Positions 37,182 through 48,071 of a stretch of 64,000 bases of DNA are shown here, piece by piece. This DNA comes from Nocardioides sp. HDW12B. GTDB lineage: Bacteria > Actinomycetota > Actinomycetes > Propionibacteriales > Nocardioidaceae. Where the stretch lies: assembly GCF_011299595.1 (NCBI RefSeq), contig NZ_CP049867.1, positions 2,604,001 through 2,668,000 on the forward strand, given 5' to 3'. Each line of letters opens with the position of its first letter. Positions within the stretch are counted from its first letter, which is position 1. The notes under the pieces are model-generated. The model saw only the letters and a list, made by a program, of their open reading frames with translations, had not been told where the DNA came from and made no database searches. The translations under genes were made by a program, and so were the position numbers.

Positions 37182-38639
37182 GTGCTCGCCACCCTGTCGG
37201 CCCGCCGCGCGGCCGCCCTCCTGCCGCCCCTCGGTGACCACGGTCCGGCGTACGCCGCCCTGGCGGACGGCGTGCGCCTGCTGATCGCCGACGGCCGGAT
37301 CCCCGTCGGCACCCGGCTGCCGAGCGAGCGCGAGCTGACGACCGCCCTCGGGGTCAGCCGGACGACCGTGACGCGGGCCTACGGAGTCCTCAAGGACAGC
37401 GGCTACCTGACGGCCCGCCACGGCTCGGGCAGCGTGGCCCGGCTGCCCCACGCGGCCAGCACCAGCGACGCCCTGCTCGGCCCGCAGGCGGGCGAGGGGC
37501 CCGCGGGCGCGGGCGACGTCGTCGACCTCACCTGCGCGGCACCGGTCGCCCCGCCGGGCGTGACCGCGGCCTACGAGCACGCCGTGGCGCAGCTGCCGTG
37601 CCACCTCGGCGACATCGGCTACTACCCCTCGGGGCTGCCCGAGCTGCGGCGCGCGATCGCCGAGCGCTACGCCGCTCGGGGTCTGCCCACCGACCCCGAG
37701 CAGGTCATCGTGACCGGCGGGGCCCTGTCCGCGCTGGCGATCGTGCTCGGGGCCCTGGTCTCGCCCGGCGACCGGGTGCTGACCGAGAGCCCGAGCTACC
37801 CCAACGCCCTGGCCGCGCTGCGCCGGGCGGGAGCACGCCTGCACGGCGCCGACATCGACCAGTCCGGGTGGGCGACCGCGAGCCTCGGCGACGCCGTCCG
37901 GCAGCTGCGACCGAGCGCGGCCTACCTGATGCCGGACTGGCACAACCCGACCGGGCTGCTGATGAGCGACGATCAGCGGGCCGAGCTCGCCGCGCGGCTG
38001 CGGGCCGCGCGCACCACGGCCGTGGTCGACGAGACGACCGCCGAGCTGGCCGTGGACGAGCCGTGGACCGAACGGATGCCGCTGCCCTTCGCGGCCCACC
38101 TGCCCGGAGCGGTGACCGTGGGCAGCGCCAGCAAGACCTTCTGGGGCGGTCTGCGGATCGGCTGGGTGCGGGCGCCGCACGACCGGGTGGCCGAGCTGCT
38201 GCACAGCCGGCTCACCCTCGACCTCGGCTCCCCCGTCGTCGACCAGCTCGCGCTGGCCCACCTGATGGCCGACCACGACGCCGTCGTCGCCGCACGGCGC
38301 GAGCAGCTGGCGGCCTCGCGGGCCGCGCTGGTCGCCGGCCTCGCCGCCCACCTGCCGTCCTGGCGCTTCCGGGTGCCGGCCGGCGGGCTGAGCCTGTGGT
38401 GCGAGCTGCCCCGGCCCGCCTCCTCGGCGCTGGTGCGCTCGGCCTCGACCCAGGGGGTCCGGCTGGCGGCCGGGCCGCTCTTCGCGCCGGAGGGCGGGCT
38501 GGAGCGCTTCGTCCGGCTGCCCTTCACCCGCTCCCCCGAGCAGCTCGGCGAGGCGACCGAGCGGCTGGCGCGGGCCTGGCAGGAGACGCCCGCGGGGCGA
38601 CGTACGACGCGTCCGGCAGCGCCGGCCCTCGTCACCTGA
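37182..38639 (+). CDS. MocR-family regulator (GntR HTH plus aminotransferase domain)
   Basis: A 485-residue fusion: residues about 20-90 form a GntR winged helix (LADGVRLLIADGRIPVGTRL, SERELTTALGVSRTTVTRAY), and residues about 120-470 a fold-type I aminotransferase with the PLP Lys in VGSASKTFWGGLRIGWV and the substrate region MPDWHNPTGLLMS. MocR proteins use PLP or an aldimine as effector; YczR-type members control the divergent yczE. GTG 37182 lies just after the last operator half-site; GTG 37164 would sit inside the operator. It is followed 12 nt later by an uncharacterised gene. Confidence 0.9.
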   Translation: MLATLSARRAAALLPPLGDHGPAYAALADGVRLLIADGRIPVGTRLPSERELTTALGVSRTTVTRAYGVLKDSGYLTARHGSGSVARLPHAASTSDALLGPQAGEGPAGAGDVVDLTCAAPVAPPGVTAAYEHAVAQLPCHLGDIGYYPSGLPELRRAIAERYAARGLPTDPEQVIVTGGALSALAIVLGALVSPGDRVLTESPSYPNALAALRRAGARLHGADIDQSGWATASLGDAVRQLRPSAAYLMPDWHNPTGLLMSDDQRAELAARLRAARTTAVVDETTAELAVDEPWTERMPLPFAAHLPGAVTVGSASKTFWGGLRIGWVRAPHDRVAELLHSRLTLDLGSPVVDQLALAHLMADHDAVVAARREQLAASRAALVAGLAAHLPSWRFRVPAGGLSLWCELPRPASSALVRSASTQGVRLAAGPLFAPEGGLERFVRLPFTRSPEQLGEATERLARAWQETPAGRRTTRPAAPALVT

Positions 38640-38651
38640 TCCACTGGTGCC

Positions 38652-39626
38652 ATGACGAGCACGACGCGTGAGGTCGCCTGCCTGGCGTGGGACCTGGTCC
38701 CCGTCGTGCGGCACGAGCAGCGTCGGGGCAACCGCCTGGTCGACCACGACCCCAACGTGCCGCTGAGCGTCGCGCTCGCGGCCGCAGCCGGACCGCTGCA
38801 CCTCAGCCACCGCCTCGACGTCGCGTCCCTGCGCTCGCACTTCCTGCTCCCCCGGTGCCTGACGGTGACGACGTCGCCCGAGGGCGACGTGCTGCGCTGC
38901 GCGGTGTCCGGCCTCGAGCTGCGCGGCGGGACGAGGCCCGCCCCGGCGCCCGGCCCGGCGTGGTCCGGGCGACGACTGGTGCTCAGCACCCGCGTCGAGC
39001 AGCTGCTCACCGCCGACCGGGCGGTGGTCTGCACCCCGGGCGACTTCACCGAGCTCGTCGCCGCCGAGCTCGAGCGCGGCAACACCGCCGAGCTCGCACG
39101 GCGCGACCCGCACCGCCCCGAGACGTTCGAGCTGGCCGCCACCCCCGACCTGGACGCGGTCCACGCGGAGTTCCACCTGCCGCGCTGCGTCACCGCCGTC
39201 CGGCCGGTGCGCGGGCGCCTGAGCCTCGGCTGCTCGCAGGCCCTCACCGGTGCAGCCGGGACGGGGCCCGCCACGGCCGGCGCGGAGTCCTGGCGTCACG
39301 CGGTGCGACGGCTCGCGCCTCCGCCCCGGGTCTTCGCCGCCCGTCACGGCGACCTCGAGGGCGACCTCGTCACCACGGCGTGGCAGCACGTCGGCGTCCG
39401 CGCCGCGGGGACCGAGCTCCTCCTCCGGCGCGCGGCCGAGGACCCCTACGAGGTGCAGAGCCTCCACCGCAGCGGGGCCTGGGTGGACGCCGCCCACCGT
39501 CTCGCCGTCGACCTCCCGGCCCGCGGACGGGTCGAGGAGACCCCGCTGACGCCGCAGGAGGCCCGCCGCGTGGCGCAGCAGTGGCGCGAGGCCGGTCGCC
39601 TCGTCGCCGCCCCGGAGGACCTGTGA
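38652..39626 (+). CDS. Uncharacterised protein with internal duplication
   Basis: A 324-residue protein I cannot assign. It appears to contain two related halves: DVASLRSHFLLPRCLTV followed by GDVLRCAVSG in the first, and DLDAVHAEFHLPRCVTAV followed by GRLSLGCSQA in the second. The shared pattern (helix, F-x-LPRC, strand, Cys) suggests a repeated fold with paired Cys. No TM segments or signal peptide. ATG 38652 is 12 nt after the MocR stop, so it is likely cotranscribed with it, and its stop is 7 nt from the convergent serA stop. Confidence 0.7.
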   Translation: MTSTTREVACLAWDLVPVVRHEQRRGNRLVDHDPNVPLSVALAAAAGPLHLSHRLDVASLRSHFLLPRCLTVTTSPEGDVLRCAVSGLELRGGTRPAPAPGPAWSGRRLVLSTRVEQLLTADRAVVCTPGDFTELVAAELERGNTAELARRDPHRPETFELAATPDLDAVHAEFHLPRCVTAVRPVRGRLSLGCSQALTGAAGTGPATAGAESWRHAVRRLAPPPRVFAARHGDLEGDLVTTAWQHVGVRAAGTELLLRRAAEDPYEVQSLHRSGAWVDAAHRLAVDLPARGRVEETPLTPQEARRVAQQWREAGRLVAAPEDL

Positions 39627-39633
39627 GGGTCGC

Positions 39634-41286
39634 TCAGACCCGGTGGGACTCCGGCGCGGGCTTCTCGGTGAGGTCGACCGCACGCACCTCGACGGCCTCC
39701 ATGGACGAGGCGATCTCCTCGAGCGCCGCCGGCGGGATGGCGGTGTCGACCGACAGCGCGACCAGGGCGTGGCCGCCCTTGGTGTCGCGGCAGACCTGCA
39801 TCCCGGCGATGTTGATGCCGGCGCGACCCAGCACACCGCCGACGGTGCCGACCATCCCGGGCCGGTCGGAGTAGCGGAAGAACGCCAGGTGCTCGGTCGG
39901 CTCGATGTCGACGTCGTAGCCGTCGACCTCGACCAGACGCTCCTTCTGCGAGATGCCGATGAGGGTGCCGCTGACCGAGACCTGGCTGCCGTCGGACAGG
40001 GTGCCGCGCAGCGTGATGAGGTTGCGGTGGTCGGGGCTGTCGGGGTCGGTCACCAGGCGTACGGCGACACCGCGCTCGGCGGCCAGCAGGGGTGCGTTCA
40101 CGTAGGACACCGTCTCCTCGACGATGTCGGAGAAGACGCCCTTGAGCGCCGCCAGCTCGAGCACCTTGACGTCGTACTGGGTGATCTCGCCGCGCACCTC
40201 GACGTCGACCTGCTGGGCGACCTCGCCGGCCAGCGCGGTGAAGATGCGGCCCAGCTTCTCCGTCAGCGGGATGCCGGGACGCACGTCCTCGGCGATCAGG
40301 CCGCCCTGGACGTTGACCGCGTCGGGCACGAGCTCGCCGTTGAGGGCGAGCCGCACCGAGCGGGCCACCGCGACACCGGCCTTCTCCTGCGCCTCCTCGG
40401 TGGACGCACCGAGGTGGGGCGTGGCCACGACGTTCTCGAGCTCGAAGAGCGGGCTGTCGACGCAGGGCTCCTTCGCGAAGACGTCGAGACCGGCCGCGGC
40501 GAGCCGGCCCTCCTTCAGCGCGTTGTAGAGCGCCTGCTCGTCGACGATGCCGCCGCGGGCGGCGTTGACCAGCACCAGGTGGGGCCGGACCTGCGCCAGC
40601 TGGTCCTCACCGATGAGGCCGACGGTCTCGGGGGTCTTCGGCAGGTGGACGCTCATGAAGTCGGACTCGGCCAGCAGCTCGTCGAGGGTGACCAGACGGA
40701 CCCCCATCTGCGCGGCCCGGCCGGCCTGCACGTAGGGGTCGTAGGCGATGACCTTCATGCCGAAGGCGCTCAGGCGCTGCGCCACCAGCACACCGATGCG
40801 GCCCAGCCCGACGATGCCGACGGTCTTCTCGAAGAGCTCGATGCCGGAGTAGCGGCTGCGCTTCCACTCCCCCTGCTTCAGCGCCTGGCTGGCGGGCGCC
40901 ACGTTGCGGGCTGCGGCCAGCATGAGCGCGACGGCCAGCTCGGCGGCCGAGACGATGTTGGAGGTGGGGGCGTTGACGACCATGACCCCGTGCTGCGTGG
41001 CGGCCTTCACGTCGACGTTGTCCAGCCCCACGCCGGCACGGGCGACGACGCGCAGCTTGGTGGCTGCCTGCAGCGCCTCCCCGTCGATCTTCGTCGCCGA
41101 GCGGACGAGCACGGCGTCGGCGTCGGCGATCGCGGCGAGCAGCTCGCCGCGGTCGGCACCGTTGCAGTGGCGCACCTCGACGTCGGAGCCCAGCGCCTCG
41201 AGGGTGGCGGGGCTCAGCTCCTCGGCGATGAGGACGACGGGCTTGTTCGCGACGGGGCTCACGTCGGGGCTCGTGTCGGGGTTCAC
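39634..41286 (-). CDS. serA: D-3-phosphoglycerate dehydrogenase, long form
   Basis: First enzyme of serine synthesis. 550 residues, the long actinobacterial type with an intervening ASB domain and a C-terminal ACT domain that senses serine. Marks: VVARAGVGLDNVDVKAAT, VGIVGLGRIGVLVAQRL, VNAARGGIVDEQAL with the catalytic dyad region, VVATPHLGASTEEAQEKAG, and the ACT opening FRYSDRPGMVGTVGGVLGRAG. GTG 41286 follows GAGGA; an 8-residue polar leader precedes the fold. A long frame beyond it covers the FrnE gene in another frame and is not coding. Confidence 0.95.
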   Translation of the reverse strand: MNPDTSPDVSPVANKPVVLIAEELSPATLEALGSDVEVRHCNGADRGELLAAIADADAVLVRSATKIDGEALQAATKLRVVARAGVGLDNVDVKAATQHGVMVVNAPTSNIVSAAELAVALMLAAARNVAPASQALKQGEWKRSRYSGIELFEKTVGIVGLGRIGVLVAQRLSAFGMKVIAYDPYVQAGRAAQMGVRLVTLDELLAESDFMSVHLPKTPETVGLIGEDQLAQVRPHLVLVNAARGGIVDEQALYNALKEGRLAAAGLDVFAKEPCVDSPLFELENVVATPHLGASTEEAQEKAGVAVARSVRLALNGELVPDAVNVQGGLIAEDVRPGIPLTEKLGRIFTALAGEVAQQVDVEVRGEITQYDVKVLELAALKGVFSDIVEETVSYVNAPLLAAERGVAVRLVTDPDSPDHRNLITLRGTLSDGSQVSVSGTLIGISQKERLVEVDGYDVDIEPTEHLAFFRYSDRPGMVGTVGGVLGRAGINIAGMQVCRDTKGGHALVALSVDTAIPPAALEEIASSMEAVEVRAVDLTEKPAPESHRV

Positions 41287-41387
41287 GTGGGGGTCCTCAC
41301 GAGATCGGGTGCACGGTCGGTGGTGGGAGCCGACCCCGGCCGTGACGGCGACGGGTGGCTGCGCACGACGCTGTGCCCCCGGCGATG

Positions 41388-42065
41388 CTACCCCACCTCG
41401 GAGGAGGCACCCGGGGCCGCGTGGGCGTGCTCGTGGGCCTGGCGGAGGGCCTGGGCGAACACCTCCTGCGGCTGTGCGCCGGACACGGCCAGCCGGCGGT
41501 CGAGCACGAAGAAGGGCACCCCCGAGATGCCGTAGGCCCGCGCCTGCTCGATGTCGGCCGACACCTGCTCGGCGTACTCCTGGGAGGTCAGGACGGCGTC
41601 GACGCGCTCGGCCGGCAGCCCGGCGCCGACGGCGACGTCGCGCAGCACCGTGCGGTCGCCCATCGACCGTCCCTGGGTGAAGTACGCCGCCATCAGGGCC
41701 TCGACGAGGGTGCGCTGGGCCCCCGGGCCGCTCTCGGCGAGCGCGAGGTGCAGCAGGCGGTGGGCCTCGAGGGTGCGGGTGTGGGTCGCGTCGGCGTAGG
41801 CGAACCGCAGCCCGACCTCGGCCGCCATGGCCGCCACCCGGTCCATCGCCGCGCGGGTCTCGGCCGGGCCACCGCCGTACTTGCGGGCGAGCGCGTCGCC
41901 GATGGACTCCGTGCCGACCTCGGGGGCGCTGGGGTCGAGCTCGAAGGAGCGGTAGACGACCTCGACCTCGTCGCGGTGCTCGAAGTCGGCCAGCGCGGCC
42001 TCGAGGCGGCGCTTGCCGATGTAGCAGAAGGGACACACGACGTCGGACCAGATCTCGATGAGCAC
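41388..42065 (-). CDS. DsbA-family oxidoreductase, FrnE-like
   Basis: A 225-residue cytoplasmic thioredoxin-fold protein of the FrnE subfamily. The redox motif CPFC is at residues 11-14 (SDVVCPFCYIGKRRLE) with the helical insert in the middle and the cis-Pro loop in YGISGVPFFVLDRRLAVSGA. No signal peptide, so it probably acts as a cytosolic disulfide isomerase or polyketide-type oxidoreductase. GTG 42065. It has its own short unit upstream of serA, 101 nt away. Confidence 0.9.
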   Translation of the reverse strand: MLIEIWSDVVCPFCYIGKRRLEAALADFEHRDEVEVVYRSFELDPSAPEVGTESIGDALARKYGGGPAETRAAMDRVAAMAAEVGLRFAYADATHTRTLEAHRLLHLALAESGPGAQRTLVEALMAAYFTQGRSMGDRTVLRDVAVGAGLPAERVDAVLTSQEYAEQVSADIEQARAYGISGVPFFVLDRRLAVSGAQPQEVFAQALRQAHEHAHAAPGASSEVG

Positions 42066-42195
42066 GCCGGGTCAACACGGGGGTCGTGCCCCGTGTTCCC
42101 GGGGTCGACCCCGAGGTCCTCTCAGGGTCCGCTCCGGGGCGATCTCAGCGACTCCCCCGATGTGCGCAGGGTGCCCCGGCGCCCAGGATCGCTCC

Positions 42196-43140
42196 ATGAT
42201 CACCGTCGAGAACCTCACCCGGACGTACGGCCGCTTCACCGCCGTCGACGACGTCTCCTTCACCGCACTCCCCGGCCGGGTCACCGGCTTCCTCGGTCCC
42301 AACGGGGCCGGCAAGTCCACCACCATGCGCGTCATGGCCGGCCTCACGCCGCCGACGTCCGGGTCGGCCACCGTCCTGGGCCGTCGGTACGCCGACCTGC
42401 CCAACCCCGGTCGCGAGGTCGGCGTCCTGCTCGACGCCTCGGCGCAGCACGCCGGACGCACCGGCCGCGAGATCCTCACCCTCGCCCAGCGCACCATGGG
42501 CCTGCCGGCCGACCGCGTGCCGGCCATGATCGAGCGGGTCAGCCTGACGCCGGCCGAGGCCGACCGCCGCGTGCGCGGCTACTCGCTCGGCATGCGGCAG
42601 CGGCTCGGGATCGCCACCGCGCTGCTCGGCGACCCGCAGGTGCTCATCCTCGACGAGCCCGCGAACGGGCTCGACCCGGCCGGCATCCGCTGGATGCGCG
42701 ACCTGCTGCGGGAGTACGCCGACGGCGGCGGCACCGTGCTGCTGTCGTCGCACCTGCTCCACGAGATCGAGGTGGTCGCCGACGACCTCGTCGTGATCGG
42801 CCGGGGCCGGATCGTGGCCCAGGGCACCAAGGCCTCGCTGCTGGCGGCCGCCGGCACCCTGGCCCGCTCGCGCGACGACGTACGCCTGGGGCGTGAGCTG
42901 CAGGCCTCCGGGCACGGCGTCACCCTCGCCGACGGCGTGCTGCGCACCGACGCCGACACCGACACCGTGGGCGCCACCGCGCTGGCCGCGGGCGTCGCCC
43001 TCACCGAGCTGCGCGCCGCCGACGGCGCCGGGCTCGAGGAGATGTTCCTCGAGCTGACCGCCGACACGCAGCGCGAGGACACCGCGTCCCCGGCTGCCCC
43101 CTCCCCCGTCCCGTCCCGCACCGAAGGAGCCGCGGCATGA
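42196..43140 (+). CDS. ABC transporter ATP-binding protein
   Basis: A 314-residue ATPase of the DrrA/CcmA type. Walker A GPNGAGKSTTMR, signature YSLGMRQRLGIA (degenerate LSGGQ), Walker B VLILDEPANGLDP and the H-loop LSSHLLHE are intact. The C-terminal 90 residues form the DrrA-like extension. ATG 42196, and its stop overlaps the permease ATG by 4 bp. With a single permease it forms an exporter, possibly for an antibiotic-like or lipid substrate; nothing shows which. Confidence 0.92.
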   Translation: MITVENLTRTYGRFTAVDDVSFTALPGRVTGFLGPNGAGKSTTMRVMAGLTPPTSGSATVLGRRYADLPNPGREVGVLLDASAQHAGRTGREILTLAQRTMGLPADRVPAMIERVSLTPAEADRRVRGYSLGMRQRLGIATALLGDPQVLILDEPANGLDPAGIRWMRDLLREYADGGGTVLLSSHLLHEIEVVADDLVVIGRGRIVAQGTKASLLAAAGTLARSRDDVRLGRELQASGHGVTLADGVLRTDADTDTVGATALAAGVALTELRAADGAGLEEMFLELTADTQREDTASPAAPSPVPSRTEGAAA

Positions 43141-43976
43141 GCGCCGTCGTCACCACCCCCAGCCCGTCCACCCGTCCCTCGGACCGGTCGTCCGAACCGG
43201 CCGGTCCCGCCACCCGCGGGTTCGACCCGATCCCCTTCCGCCGGGTGCTCGGCGTGGAGCTGCGCAAGATGTTCGACACGCGCGCCGGATTCTGGCTCAT
43301 GGCCGGCATCGTCATCAGTGCCGTGCTGGCCACCGCAGCCGTCGTCGCCTTCGCCCCCGACGACGCCCTCGAGTACGGCACGTTCGGGGCGGCCATCGGC
43401 ATCCCGATGGCGGTGATCCTGCCGATCGTCGCGATCCTGTCGGTGACCAGCGAGTGGAGCCAGCGCACCGGGCTGACGACCTTCACCCTCGTGCCGCACC
43501 GGGGCCGGGTGATCACCGCCAAGGCGGTCGCCTCGGTGCTCGTCGGCGTGGTCGCGATCCCGCTCGCCTTCGGCGTCGGCGCCCTGGGCAACCTGCTCGG
43601 CTCCGCGATGGCCGGCGTCGACCCGGTCTGGGACATGGGCCTGGTCGACTTCTGGCAGATCACGCTGGGCAACGTCATCGGCCTGCTCATGGGCTTCACC
43701 CTCGGCGTGCTGTTCCGCAGCTCGGCCGTGGCGGTCGTCGCCTACTTCGTCTACGGGTTCGTGATGCCGCCCCTGACCGAGCTGCTGGCGGCGACGCAGG
43801 ACTGGTTCCGCGACGTGCGCGGCTGGGTCGACCCCAACTTCACGCAGGGCCAGCTGTTCTCCGACACCGCCCTGTCGAGCACCCAGTGGGCGAACCTCGG
43901 GGTCACCAGCCTGATCTGGCTCGTCGTCCCCCTCGCCGTGGGCCTGGGCCTGGTCCTGCGCTCCGAGGTCAAGTAG
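43137..43976 (+). CDS. ABC transporter permease
   Basis: A 279-residue ABC-2-type permease with about six TM segments: after a polar N terminus of about 45 residues come FWLMAGIVISAVLATAAVV, PMAVILPIVAILSV, ASVLVGVVAIPLAFGVGAL, LGNVIGLLMGFTLGVLF, VVAYFVYGFVMPPL and LIWLVVPLAVGLGLVL. SEWSQRTGLTTFTLVPHRGRV is typical of the family. ATG 43137 overlaps the ATPase stop. Confidence 0.9.
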   Translation: MSAVVTTPSPSTRPSDRSSEPAGPATRGFDPIPFRRVLGVELRKMFDTRAGFWLMAGIVISAVLATAAVVAFAPDDALEYGTFGAAIGIPMAVILPIVAILSVTSEWSQRTGLTTFTLVPHRGRVITAKAVASVLVGVVAIPLAFGVGALGNLLGSAMAGVDPVWDMGLVDFWQITLGNVIGLLMGFTLGVLFRSSAVAVVAYFVYGFVMPPLTELLAATQDWFRDVRGWVDPNFTQGQLFSDTALSSTQWANLGVTSLIWLVVPLAVGLGLVLRSEVK

Positions 43977-44023
43977 TCGCAGCACGCAGGTGCCGCCTCG
44001 CCCCCGATGGGAAGGATCCCCTC

Positions 44024-44218
44024 ATGAACACCACCCTCGTCCGACCACCGAACCGCATCATCGCCGGCGTCTGCTCCGGCCTCGCCGCCCGCTTCGGCAT
44101 GAAGCCCGGCATGGTCCGGCTGCTGTTCGTCCTCAGCTGCCTGCTCCCCGGACCGCAGTTCATCGCCTACATCGTCCTGTGGGTCGTCATGCCGGACGGA
44201 CGCCGCACGACGTACTGA
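44024..44218 (+). CDS. PspC-domain small membrane protein
   Basis: A 64-residue protein that is just a PspC domain: NRIIAGVCSGLAARFGMKPGMVRLLFV, one TM region (VLSCLLPGPQFIAYIVLWVVMP) and a short basic end. PspC proteins act in envelope-stress responses. ATG 44024 follows GGGAAGGATCCC. It lies 47 nt after the permease stop and may be part of the transporter transcript. Confidence 0.9.
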   Translation: MNTTLVRPPNRIIAGVCSGLAARFGMKPGMVRLLFVLSCLLPGPQFIAYIVLWVVMPDGRRTTY

Positions 44219-44249
44219 CGGGCGCTGCGCATCGGCGTGCTCCCCGAAC

Positions 44250-44320
44250 GAAACCGGCGCTTCCCGAGCGATGCATCGCTCGGGAAGCGCCGGTTTCACT
44301 AGGTACCTGGGGAAACCGGC
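44250..44320. repeat. Palindromic repeat family, copy 1
   Basis: A perfect 48-bp palindrome (44250-44297; half-site begins GAAACCGGCGCTTCCCGAGC) overlaps a second, imperfect palindrome centred on AGGTACCT (44291-44320). It lies between the convergent pspC and ilvC genes. Two further copies are at 62379-62445 and 62687-62754. Confidence 0.95.
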
Positions 44321-44340
44321 ACCCGTCGGGTGAGTCGAGG

Positions 44341-45480
<1,140 letters not shown>

Positions 45481-45491
<11 letters not shown>

Positions 45492-46122
45492 AGGCGAACG
45501 ACTTCGGGGAGGGTACGGCGCTGCCGGCCCCCGGGCCGGCACCCGGGGCGGGAGCGGCGGCCGAGGCGGTGGCGGAAGGCACCGCGCCGGGGGTGGGGAC
45601 CGGGACGGGCACCGGCTTGAGGGTGCGCTCGCTGATCGAGCGGGAGCCGCGGCCGATGGCGACCATGCCCGACTGCACCAGCTCGCGGACCCCGAAGGGC
45701 TCGAGGATGCGCAGGAAGTCGGCCAGCTTGTCGGCGTTGCCAACGATCTGCACCGTCACGGCCTCGGTCGAGACGTCGATGACCTTGGCCTTGAACAGCT
45801 GCACGATCTCCAGCACCTGGCCACGGCTCGACGCGTCCGCGCGCACCTTGACGAGCAGCAGCTCGCGGGCGACGGACGCGGACGGCTCCAGCTCGACGAT
45901 CTTGATGACCTCGACCAGCTTGTTGAGCTGCTTGGTCACCTGCTCCAGCGGCGACTCGTCGACGTTGACCACGATGGTCATGCGCGAGATCTCGGGGTGC
46001 TCGGTCGGGCCGACGGCGAGGCTGTCGATGTTGTAGCCGCGACGGCTGAACAGGCCGGCCACACGGGCCAGCACGCCGGGCTTGTTCTCGACGAGCACCG
46101 ACAGGGTGTGCCTGCTGCTCAT
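45481..46122 (-). CDS. ilvN: Acetolactate synthase small (regulatory) subunit
   Basis: Regulatory partner of IlvB, conferring valine feedback. The ACT domain opens [20 protein letters not shown] and [21 protein letters not shown]; the second domain ends [20 protein letters not shown] at about residue 165, where most IlvN end. Here about 45 more residues of Pro/Ala/Gly follow, ending KSFASRL, with no fold. ATG 46122 overlaps the ilvB stop by 4 bp. The stop codon lies inside a hairpin of the structured repeat. Confidence 0.94.
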
Positions 46123-47903
46123 GAGTGGTCCTTCTCCAGGTCGTCGTCCTCCCACGTGGGAGCCATGTCCCGCGCGAGCTTGATGTCGTCGTTGCTGGTG
46201 CCGGCGGCCACCATCGGCCACACCATCGCGTCGCGGTGCACCCGGAAGTCCACCACGACCGGCACGTCGTTGATCTCCATGGCCTTGCGGATGGTCGCGT
46301 CGACGTCCTCGGGCGAGTCGCAGGCCAGACCGACGCAGCCGTAGGCCTCGGCCAGCTTCACGAAGTCGGGGATGCGCTTGGACTGCAGGTCGGTGTTGGA
46401 GTAGCGCTGGTTGTAGAACAGCGTCTGCCACTGCCGGACCATGCCGAGCGACTCGTTGTTGATGATCGCGACCTTGATCGGGATGCCCTCGATCGCGCAG
46501 GTCGCGAGCTCCTGGTTGGTCATCTGGAAGCAGCCGTCGCCGTCGATGGCCCACACGGTCGCCTCCGGGCGGCCGACCTTGGCACCCATCGCGGCCGGAA
46601 CGGCGTACCCCATGGTGCCGAGGCCGCCGGAGTTGAGCCAGGTGCGCGGGTTCTCGTAGCCGACGAAGTGGCTGGCCCACATCTGGTGCTGACCGACGCC
46701 GGCGCAGTAGACGGCCTCGGGACCGGCGATCGCGCCGAGCCGCTCGAGGACGTACTGCGGGGACAGCGACCCGTCCTCGGGGGTCTCGTAGCCGAGCGGG
46801 TAGCGCTCCTTGACGCCGGCGAGGTACTCCGACCAGGCCGTGTAGTCGCCCTCGCGCCCGGCCTCGGCCTCGGCGCGCAGCGCCACGACCAGGTCGGCGA
46901 CGACCTCGCGGCAGTCGCCCACGATCGGGACGTCGGCGTGACGGTTCTTGCCGATCTCGGCCGGGTCGATGTCGGCGTGGATGACCTTCGCGTGCGGGGC
47001 GAAGGAGCTGAGCTGGCCGGTGACCCGGTCGTCGAAGCGGGCGCCGAGGCTGATGATCAGGTCGCTGCGCTGCAGCGCGCCGACCGCCGCCACCGTGCCG
47101 TGCATGCCGGGCATGCCGAGGTGCTGCGGGTGGGAGTCGGGGAAGGCCCCGCGGGCCATCAGCGTCGTGACGACCGGGATGCCGGTCTGCTCGGCCAGCA
47201 CCCGGAGCTCGGCGTGGGCCTCGGCGCGGATGACGCCGCCACCGACGTAGAGCACCGGCTTGTGGGAGGCGGTGATGAGCCGGGCCGCCTCGCGGACCTG
47301 GCGGGCGTGCGGCTTGGTCACCGGGCGGTAGCCCGGCAGGCTCAGCTCGGTGGGCCACACGAAGGTGGTCCGGGCCTGCAGCGCGTCCTTGGAGATGTCG
47401 ACGAGGACCGGTCCCGGACGGCCGGTCGAGGCGATGTAGAACGCCTCGGCGACGGTGCGGGGGATCTCCGCGGGGTCGGTCACCAGGAAGTTGTGCTTGG
47501 TGATCGGCATCGTGATGCCGCGGATGTCGGCCTCCTGGAAGGCGTCGGTCCCGATGGCGGCGCTCGCGACCTGGCCGGTGATCGCGACCAGCGGCACCGA
47601 GTCCATGTGGGCGTCGGCCAGCGGCGTGACCAGGTTGGTCGCGCCGGGGCCGCTGGTGGCCATGCAGACCCCCACCTTGCCGGTCGCGGCGGCGTAGCCC
47701 TGGGCGGCGTGCCCGGCGCCCTGCTCGTGGCGCACCAGGATGTGGCGCAGCTTCACGGAGTCGAAGAGCGGGTCGTACGCCGGCAGGATCGCCCCGCCGG
47801 GGATGCCGAAGATGTTCTCGGCGCCGGCGTGCTCCAGGGCCAGCACGAGGCTCTGCGCCCCGGTGACCGTCTCGCCCGCCGCGGGCTGTGCTGCCTCACT
47901 CAT
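46119..47903 (-). CDS. ilvB: Acetolactate synthase large subunit
   Basis: Thiamine diphosphate enzyme making acetolactate or acetohydroxybutyrate, the committed step of valine and isoleucine synthesis. 594 residues. Marks: [35 protein letters not shown] (catalytic Glu), [19 protein letters not shown], and the ThDP-binding [15 protein letters not shown] with [14 protein letters not shown] 47903 ([10 protein letters not shown]) follows GAGGAC; ATG 47921 in frame is also possible. It is under leader-peptide attenuation (48007-48107). Confidence 0.95.
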   Translation of the reverse strand: MSEAAQPAAGETVTGAQSLVLALEHAGAENIFGIPGGAILPAYDPLFDSVKLRHILVRHEQGAGHAAQGYAAATGKVGVCMATSGPGATNLVTPLADAHMDSVPLVAITGQVASAAIGTDAFQEADIRGITMPITKHNFLVTDPAEIPRTVAEAFYIASTGRPGPVLVDISKDALQARTTFVWPTELSLPGYRPVTKPHARQVREAARLITASHKPVLYVGGGVIRAEAHAELRVLAEQTGIPVVTTLMARGAFPDSHPQHLGMPGMHGTVAAVGALQRSDLIISLGARFDDRVTGQLSSFAPHAKVIHADIDPAEIGKNRHADVPIVGDCREVVADLVVALRAEAEAGREGDYTAWSEYLAGVKERYPLGYETPEDGSLSPQYVLERLGAIAGPEAVYCAGVGQHQMWASHFVGYENPRTWLNSGGLGTMGYAVPAAMGAKVGRPEATVWAIDGDGCFQMTNQELATCAIEGIPIKVAIINNESLGMVRQWQTLFYNQRYSNTDLQSKRIPDFVKLAEAYGCVGLACDSPEDVDATIRKAMEINDVPVVVDFRVHRDAMVWPMVAAGTSNDDIKLARDMAPTWEDDDLEKDHS

Positions 47904-48006
47904 GACGTCCTCGTCCCTCATCGTCCGTGCCGGTCCACCACTGCTGGCCCACTGCTGGCCCACGCTGGTCCACGTCAATCTCGTCACTCAGCCTGCTCCA
48001 CCCAAC

Positions 48007-48041
48007 AAAAAACCCTCGCAACCCGGTGGGCTGGCGAGGGT
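48007..48041 (-). promoter_or_regulatory. Transcription attenuator of ilvB
   Basis: On the minus strand ACCCTCGC (48041-48034) pairs with GCGAGGGT (48019-48012), with an inner CCC/GGG pairing, followed by six T (48012-48007). It lies about 100 nt before the ilvB ATG and just after a Leu-Val leader peptide, as in Streptomyces ilvB. Confidence 0.85.
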
Positions 48042-48071
48042 GACGCGCGCGCTGGCGGCGGAGCGTTCAGC

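Noticed and set aside
37128-39836. 902-codon minus-strand frame over the MocR regulator and neighbour
   Set aside because: Low-complexity shadow of real genes on the other strand.
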